Source: Nageia nagi (lineage: Eukaryota > Pinophyta). From it: a stretch of 64,000 bases of DNA. Below, in pieces: positions 59,071 to 64,000 of the stretch. Below the pieces are notes generated by a model that made no database searches, was not told the DNA's origin, and saw nothing but the letters and a program-made list of their open reading frames with translations. The stretch's first letter is position 1; each line of letters opens with the position of its first letter. Where the stretch lies: NCBI GenBank assembly GCA_050084985.1, contig JBITNC010000001.1, positions 49,476,001 through 49,540,000 of the forward strand, read 5' to 3'. The position numbers and the translations under genes are program-made.

Positions 59071-59811
59071 TTACCAAATGATATTTCCGAAGGGCAACTC
59101 ACCCTCACTAGTGCTAGCTTCATGTTGATTTTTACACCATGGTGCCCCAGTGATAATAGGGCTCTTTGTTGTACTTTCTTGTGCATACATTATTCCTGTA
59201 TTATGTTTGGGCATGAGGTCTTTGTAGATTCCTAAGTTTCTATTATCTGCATGCACAAGATCTTTCCCTTTTATGTCAAAATTTTCAAATGAGATTGCTT
59301 TTCTATCTACCAGATCTTGGATGATATCTCTGAATTTTCTACATTCACATGTTTTGTTGCCATGAACTCTATGGTATAGGCAAAATCCTCCTGTAGTTTT
59401 AGTGGCTTGTTGGTTTACAGGTGGTAATTGAATTAGACCCTTCTTCACCAATAATTGCAACAACTCATTATGATCTTCTGTGATTTTGGTGTATACTCGG
59501 GGAGTCTGAGGTTTGCTTAATTTTTGTTTGTGTTTTTCTTGTGTGATTATGTTGATTGTTGAAGTTTCCCTTTCTTCTTTTCTAAGTTTCCACAAACCAA
59601 TTTTCATCATGTGTTGCTCTTTTCGAATCATAGAATCGATCATTTCAGAGAGGGGTTGGTCTAAATAGTTAAGGAATTCAAGCACCATCTCATCTCTAAT
59701 GGAGTTTATCAACATGTGTTTTAGTTCTTTCTCATTCAAGTTTATGAATTTTGCAATTTTCTTCCATTCGGCTACAAACTTGCTAAATGGCTGATTTTCT
59801 TCCTGTTTCAT
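59071..59811 (-). pseudogene. Gag C-terminal part of the Tat-like element
   Basis: The 246-codon block has ENQPFSKFVAEWKKIAKFIN, LEFLNYLDQPLSEMIDSM, and the knuckle CLYHRVHGNKTCECRKFRD then IIQDLVD, equivalent to C-x-YH-x3-GH-x-T-x2-C in Tat-type gag. The His of GH is replaced by Asn. The natural frame upstream (59812-59926) is shifted by one base near 59825. Confidence 0.85.
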
Positions 59812-60208
59812 TTTGGCAAAGATCTATAATGAGTGGTTTTCTCTTTATGTTATATTGATATTGATCTATGAATTCACATTTTAGTTGCTCATAACTCTTG
59901 ATGCTTTGATTTTCAAGTCCGTAGTACTAGTCAGATGCTTCTTTCCCTAGGCTAAGTGAAAAAAGTCTAGCTAACATATCAGAATCATGTTGATGTCTAT
60001 AAGCTGCTTCTTCAAAGATTACAATATGCATTCTCGGATCACTCCTACCATTATATTTTTCAAAATCTATGTCTTTCCCTTTCCAAATTTTACTTCTTAT
60101 TCTTGAACAAAGAGGGTGACTTTCTTCTAGTTTTTCATTCTCCTTTCCTTCATTTAAATGTATTAGCCTTTTCAGTTGTTCAGCCATGTTTGCTAATTGA
60201 GCTCTCAT
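59812..60208 (-). pseudogene. Gag middle part
   Basis: It reads MRAQLANMAEQLKRLIHLNE (likely coiled coil), DIDFEKYNGRSDPRMHI and then MLARLFSLSLGKEASD, where a TAG stands at the position of the conserved Trp (W-Y before GL....I.SYEQL). This is the typical P-x-F-x-K-Y-D/N-G-x-x-D-P...H start of plant gypsy gag. The TGG to TAG change is one G-to-A step. The first stop (TAA near 60233) separates it from the N-terminal block in the same phase. Confidence 0.85.
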
Positions 60209-60232
60209 TTTATCTAATTTTTCTTTTTCAAT

Positions 60233-61309
60233 TTATGAGTTTGGATTATCTTCAGGTTGCTTATTTATGAAATCTAGATTTTTAGGTTCTTCTTCACTTT
60301 CATAATCAAGTATTCCAGGAGTGAATCTTCCTATTTGTTCTCTCCATTCATGAATCAGTTGATTTTCTAGTTCTCCCATGATGACCTGTCTTACACTCAC
60401 TTGAGCTTTCCGGTAAGATTTTGTATTTATTATTTTCTTTACCTCTATCTCTTTGATTTTCTTTTCTTTATCCGACCAAAAAGGGTAAGCATTAAGAAGT
60501 TTTTGTGCAACAGGGTCTGTTTCAAGTTCTATTTCTAACTCACTATCAGACTCATCATCAAACTCAATTATTTCATCATCTTCTTCTTCTAATGTTATTG
60601 GTTTATGATATGCAAATGCCAAAGATGACGAAGAGGGTTCACAAACATTTTGTTTAACTATCTCAAGGGCAAAAGAATTTTGATCATGATGGAGCATACA
60701 AAAGTTAATATGACTTTCCATGGTAGAAATGGGCCGCGGGCGGTCTATTTCTATAGGGTTTAGATCGCGAGAGGTCTTATTATGATCGATTATGATGTTT
60801 GAAAAAAAGATTGGTTCATCCAGAAATGTTCTAAAGGAAAATCTAAGACTGTTCACTGTTAAAAATTCATAGATTTTATGCAATGAATAAACTATGGTAG
60901 GATCTTCAGAGAACTTGTAGAATGCCCCAAAATGCTCTATGAATTTTTGTATCAACCTTAGTTTATCTTCAGTGAGGTTTGAATTGTTAGATTTTACCCA
61001 ATGATAAAGGACCAATTGTGATTTGTTTTCCAAAGGTAGAACTAGATTTTCTAAGATTCTTGCTTCAAGGGTTTCATTATCCAAGCTATCATTATCTTCG
61101 GAATCACCATGATAGGATTCCTCATCCGGAAGTTTATCTTTTATAATCCCAGGAGCACTCTCTTTGTTTATTCTAGCACTTTTCCTAGTTGACTCTATTC
61201 CTTTCCATATTTTTCTTTTTCTCCTATTTTGTTTCGATAATGATTGAACTAATGAAGGATAATCTGATAATTCATTTATATCTCTACTCATTGTTGAATC
61301 GAAAAGCAT
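60233..61309 (-). CDS. Gag N-terminal extension, acidic, 358 codons
   Basis: It starts with ATG about 20 bases after the putative primer region. It is highly charged: a basic N-terminus (KQNRRKRKIWKG), an acidic tract (EEEDDEIIEFDDESDSELEIE) split by normal residues, and a conserved-looking central region without known motif. It joins the gag core in the same phase via one stop. A palindrome pair lies inside the coding sequence (60731-60746 and 60762-60777), where it encodes DRPRPI and part of DHNKTSRDL. Long N-terminal extensions are common in Tat gag; the function is unknown. Confidence 0.7.
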   Translation of the reverse strand: MLFDSTMSRDINELSDYPSLVQSLSKQNRRKRKIWKGIESTRKSARINKESAPGIIKDKLPDEESYHGDSEDNDSLDNETLEARILENLVLPLENKSQLVLYHWVKSNNSNLTEDKLRLIQKFIEHFGAFYKFSEDPTIVYSLHKIYEFLTVNSLRFSFRTFLDEPIFFSNIIIDHNKTSRDLNPIEIDRPRPISTMESHINFCMLHHDQNSFALEIVKQNVCEPSSSSLAFAYHKPITLEEEDDEIIEFDDESDSELEIELETDPVAQKLLNAYPFWSDKEKKIKEIEVKKIINTKSYRKAQVSVRQVIMGELENQLIHEWREQIGRFTPGILDYESEEEPKNLDFINKQPEDNPNS

Positions 61310-61331
61310 GTTTCACGTCGGGTTCACCAAA
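61310..61331 (-). promoter_or_regulatory. Putative primer binding region
   Basis: On the minus strand TTTGGTGAACCCGACGTG directly follows the 5' LTR. I do not know which tRNA it would match. Its position, and the similar TTTTTGGTGAACTC after the LTR at 32501, support the role. Confidence 0.6.
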
Positions 61332-62209
61332 TGTTTACAAATAAAATTGAGCGTGTAAATAAATAAATAAGCAAATATCTACAAACTCAATATTATCTGT
61401 ATTTAAGCTACGGATAGCGATTTATTCTAGATAACAAATAACAAAATAACCAATTCAGAAATGTAATTATAATTATATCAAACAAGACTATGGTTTGTAT
61501 ACTTACCTCACGGAACGTACCTGACAACGAAAGATGAAGATGTTGGCGATGTACTGATGATGAACTGCCTCTCAAAAAATAGTCACCTATGAAGATGCAA
61601 AAAGAGGACCGCGAGCGATCCATTTTAGAGATAATAGAGCGCCTGCGGTGTTCCTGGTTCATAAGGGAGCACCAGCGGCCTTCTTTTGATGATTTTTGAT
61701 CTCTCAATCAAGTCCAGAGCTTTAATACGGATGTCTCAGATAGCAGTGTGATATCAGAATAGATCGTAGATGTCAGGATAGATCGCAAAAGGAAGCACAC
61801 AAACCATAGCCTTGTAGGCGGTACTAAGAGATACCTTAAGGGGTAGCCACTTACAAGACCATACGCGGATCATGTGTATCCTTGTTGTTGTGGACTTACT
61901 ATTAGATCCCTTATTTATATAGATAATAGATAATATCGCCCATAGGTTGGTGTGCATCCACATAAATAAGGTTAATTCACAAAATTTAAGATAAACACAT
62001 CAATAAACAAGATAATTCATGCAATACTCAAGATAACCCATGCAACATTCAAGATAACCCATGCAATATTCAAGATAACCCATACAATATTCATATTCAA
62101 ACCAAACATTGATATTATCACTTTAATCCATTCAAGACATATAGTTAGGCCAAGCATATTTCATTAATTTATTGATTTAAAAACATAAAATCATTTTTAT
62201 GTGTTAACA
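61332..62209 (-). repeat. 5' LTR of the Tat-like element (878 bp)
   Basis: It pairs with 54691-55590, has one fewer 21-bp unit and a palindrome at 61606-61621 (GGACCGCGAGCGATCC, partly decayed). It is followed by AAACC, the right target duplicate. Confidence 0.93.
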
Positions 62210-62214
62210 AAACC

Positions 62215-63480
62215 ATAATCAAATATTTAAGTAATGTTTAGAAAAAGGTCTTATCAAATAGATACAAGGAAAGGAATATGAATCTAATGATGAAAAGCGT
62301 ATTCGGTATAAGGATAATTAATTATGCAAATATCATTAAATTAAAGGGCATAATAGAGTAGGTTGCTATGTTTTATGAAAGAAATTAAAATACTTATTGG
62401 ATAGTGGTATAGTCTTATATGAAAATGATGTGCTTGAAGTCAAATCTCAAGACCTATGTTCCATCAACATGGTAAATATGAATTTTTATGATGATAATGG
62501 TGAACCTATTGAGTTTGATGATAAATTTAGTGTGAAAGCAAAATCAAATGCAAGTTGAGATTTGAATCAAACATGTAATATAGCCATAATATCAAAGAAA
62601 GGTATCCCTAACCTAATTTTTGTTACAAAAGAGGTACCTTTTAAATCTTCTATTAAGGAAAATAAGAAATAAAAATGCAAAAAAAAGTATTCTAGAAAAT
62701 CTCAAAAATATAAATGGTAAAATCGATTTACTTGAGTTTTTTGAAATATATGAAGAATATAGAATTGTATTTTTTGAACTCCTTAGTGGTGATAATATTG
62801 ATATTGATATTTCTACTAGTTCATTGGTAGGAATGACTAGTTGTTTTAAGAATGCTATACTATTTACTAAATATGGTATTCTTAGTGATGATATCATTGA
62901 TAGATGCTTACCAATACATATATGCATAATTAAATTTGAATATTTGCTCCATAAACTTCCTCAAGAAGTTTGGTGATAAGTTGGTTCCTAAATTTATTAG
63001 AAATAAGTACAAGATCATATGTTATGATAGTGATAGCATATCATGTACCAGACATATCATGTTACCTATTTAGTTGGGACCAAAAAAAATGGAAGTTATG
63101 ACATATGTCATAGATAAGAAGCTTCCTTATGACATTCTCCTTGGGAGACTTTGGATACATTCGATGAGGTGAGTACCATCTACATTACATAGATTGATTA
63201 AATTTAACCATGATCGATAAGAATATGTAATTGAAGTAGTAGAAGAAAATCCAAATATGATTACATAAGTTGGGAACACCATATTTCCATACAAAAATAT
63301 TGAAATCCATGAGAATAATGATGAAGATAGTGAGGAAGATGAAGAAGATAATGAGATTATGTAGTTGTACAAAGAAACAAGTATTGGAACATATATCATT
63401 AGTCAAAGGTTCATTGAAGAGGATATTAGACATTTAAGAAGTAGATAAAAAGCAAAGGATGACCAACATTTGTGCTAGCA
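62215..63480 (+). pseudogene. Outer gypsy relic, protease region
   Basis: After the insertion the plus strand continues with gypsy sequence: FCLHKLPQEVW-like text near 62940, then, in fragments, MTYVIDKKLPYDILLG followed by RLWIHSMR (about 63090-63165), which matches the YD-x-L-L-G-R-x-W-I-H motif of plant gypsy proteases. An acidic tract (DEDSEEDEEDNE) follows. Stops are frequent. The remaining 63481-64000 is similar relic sequence without a clear motif. Confidence 0.65.
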
Positions 63481-64000
63481 TTAGCTCCCATGCTCATCTT
63501 AATGCCCACACTAACCTAATTACTACAAATGCAATCAAGGTCAGTCTGAGTTAGAAGAATATGATACCAAGATGATATTGTATTGATACCTCAAAGTCAA
63601 ATTTAGAATTAGATACAAATAACAACAAGGTAGTAGTCTATGTTAAAGTCAACAAGAAGATAAGACAAATGAACATTGAATTGAAGAGTTACCTATAAAA
63701 ATATTTGAGATAAATGAAGGAAAGAATGGCCTAGGATCAAAGAAGGTAAATAAAAAAATTTTGGTCTCATACAATAATGACTAAGTATCAAAAGTATAAT
63801 CAAAAGCACAATCAATCAATATGATCAAGCTAGCATTAGAAAATAGGAAAAAATCACCTAATAAGGCCCATGCCCATGGTAGTCTGAGCGCTCATGCTTG
63901 TAATAGTACCCTTGCTAACCTTAGCACCCTTGCTATAAAAATAGACAAAAATTCCTCTTACCCTATGCTTGAAAAGGCAATTTCTAGGTCTACTGATGTG

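Larger units (their letters stand above)
54691..62209 (-). mobile_element. Non-autonomous Tat-like LTR element with tandem repeats and an antisense gene relic
   Basis: LTRs at 54691-55590 and 61332-62209 begin TGTTAACA and end GTAAACA on the minus strand and are flanked by perfect AAACC (54686-54690 and 62210-62214). It is inserted in the outer gypsy gag region. Minus-strand order: primer region, gag in three pieces, a gap without pol, an oppositely oriented gene relic (57969-58850), a large 40-43-bp minisatellite, a 96-bp repeat, polypurine tract. Absence of protease, RT and integrase means it needs help from another element. Palindromic words of the form GGACCG-N4-CGGTCC are scattered throughout, LTRs included. 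LTRs differ by a few percent. Confidence 0.93.

Noticed and set aside
62613-62976. Overlapping frames of 104 and 118 codons on opposite strands
   Set aside because: The plus strand carries decayed gypsy sequence between gag and protease; the minus-strand frame is its shadow.

Overview
The window reads as plant nuclear DNA from a repeat-rich genome. It is AT-rich, has no operons or bacterial signals, and almost every recognisable coding segment belongs to a retrotransposon. The only recognisable host-gene pieces are fragments of an alanine aminotransferase and of a PPR protein, both land-plant-like, and they lie inside a transposon. A large-genome seed plant, possibly a gymnosperm, fits best; that is inference. 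I see no intact host gene, tRNA, rRNA or CRISPR array.

Layout: 1-1.5 kb holds a 63-bp minisatellite and two related exon-like segments on the minus strand. 2.7-9.05 kb is a complete minus-strand LTR element (TSD TGTTG, 854-bp LTRs) with no reverse transcriptase, but with one frame of about 1310 codons broken by only three internal stops. 9-15 kb is old sequence with one probable retroposed copy (13.0-15.0 kb). 15.18-29.19 kb is a minus-strand Ty3/gypsy element (TSD ATAAA) that keeps gag and protease. Nested in it is a young Ty1/copia element (18,849-27,709; TSD ATGGT; LTRs identical by eye).

29.2-31.9 kb has no genes. 31.87-40.09 kb is a decayed plus-strand Ty3/gypsy of the Tat type with gag, protease, RT, two RNase H domains and integrase. 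About 41.5-46.9 kb is a dead minus-strand L1-type LINE. 47.1-53.7 kb is old sequence with LTR-like pieces. 53.7-64 kb is a plus-strand gypsy gag/protease relic, split at 54,691-62,209 by a minus-strand non-autonomous Tat-like element (TSD AAACC). That element carries gag, a large higher-order minisatellite, dispersed palindromes, and an oppositely oriented plant-mobile-domain gene relic with its own TATA box and intron.

Strongest novelty candidates: (1) in the copia 3' region, eight tandem hairpins whose stems covary, seven of them enclosed by a 23-bp inverted repeat; (2) dispersed 16-nt palindromes of the form GGACCG-N4-CGGTCC with compensatory changes in the 54.7-62.2 kb element; (3) the RT-less element with a giant frame containing a repeated module of unknown function; (4) the aminotransferase/PPR fragments in the copia leader. 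Coordinates and motif matches were read by eye; no alignment, folding or database search was run.
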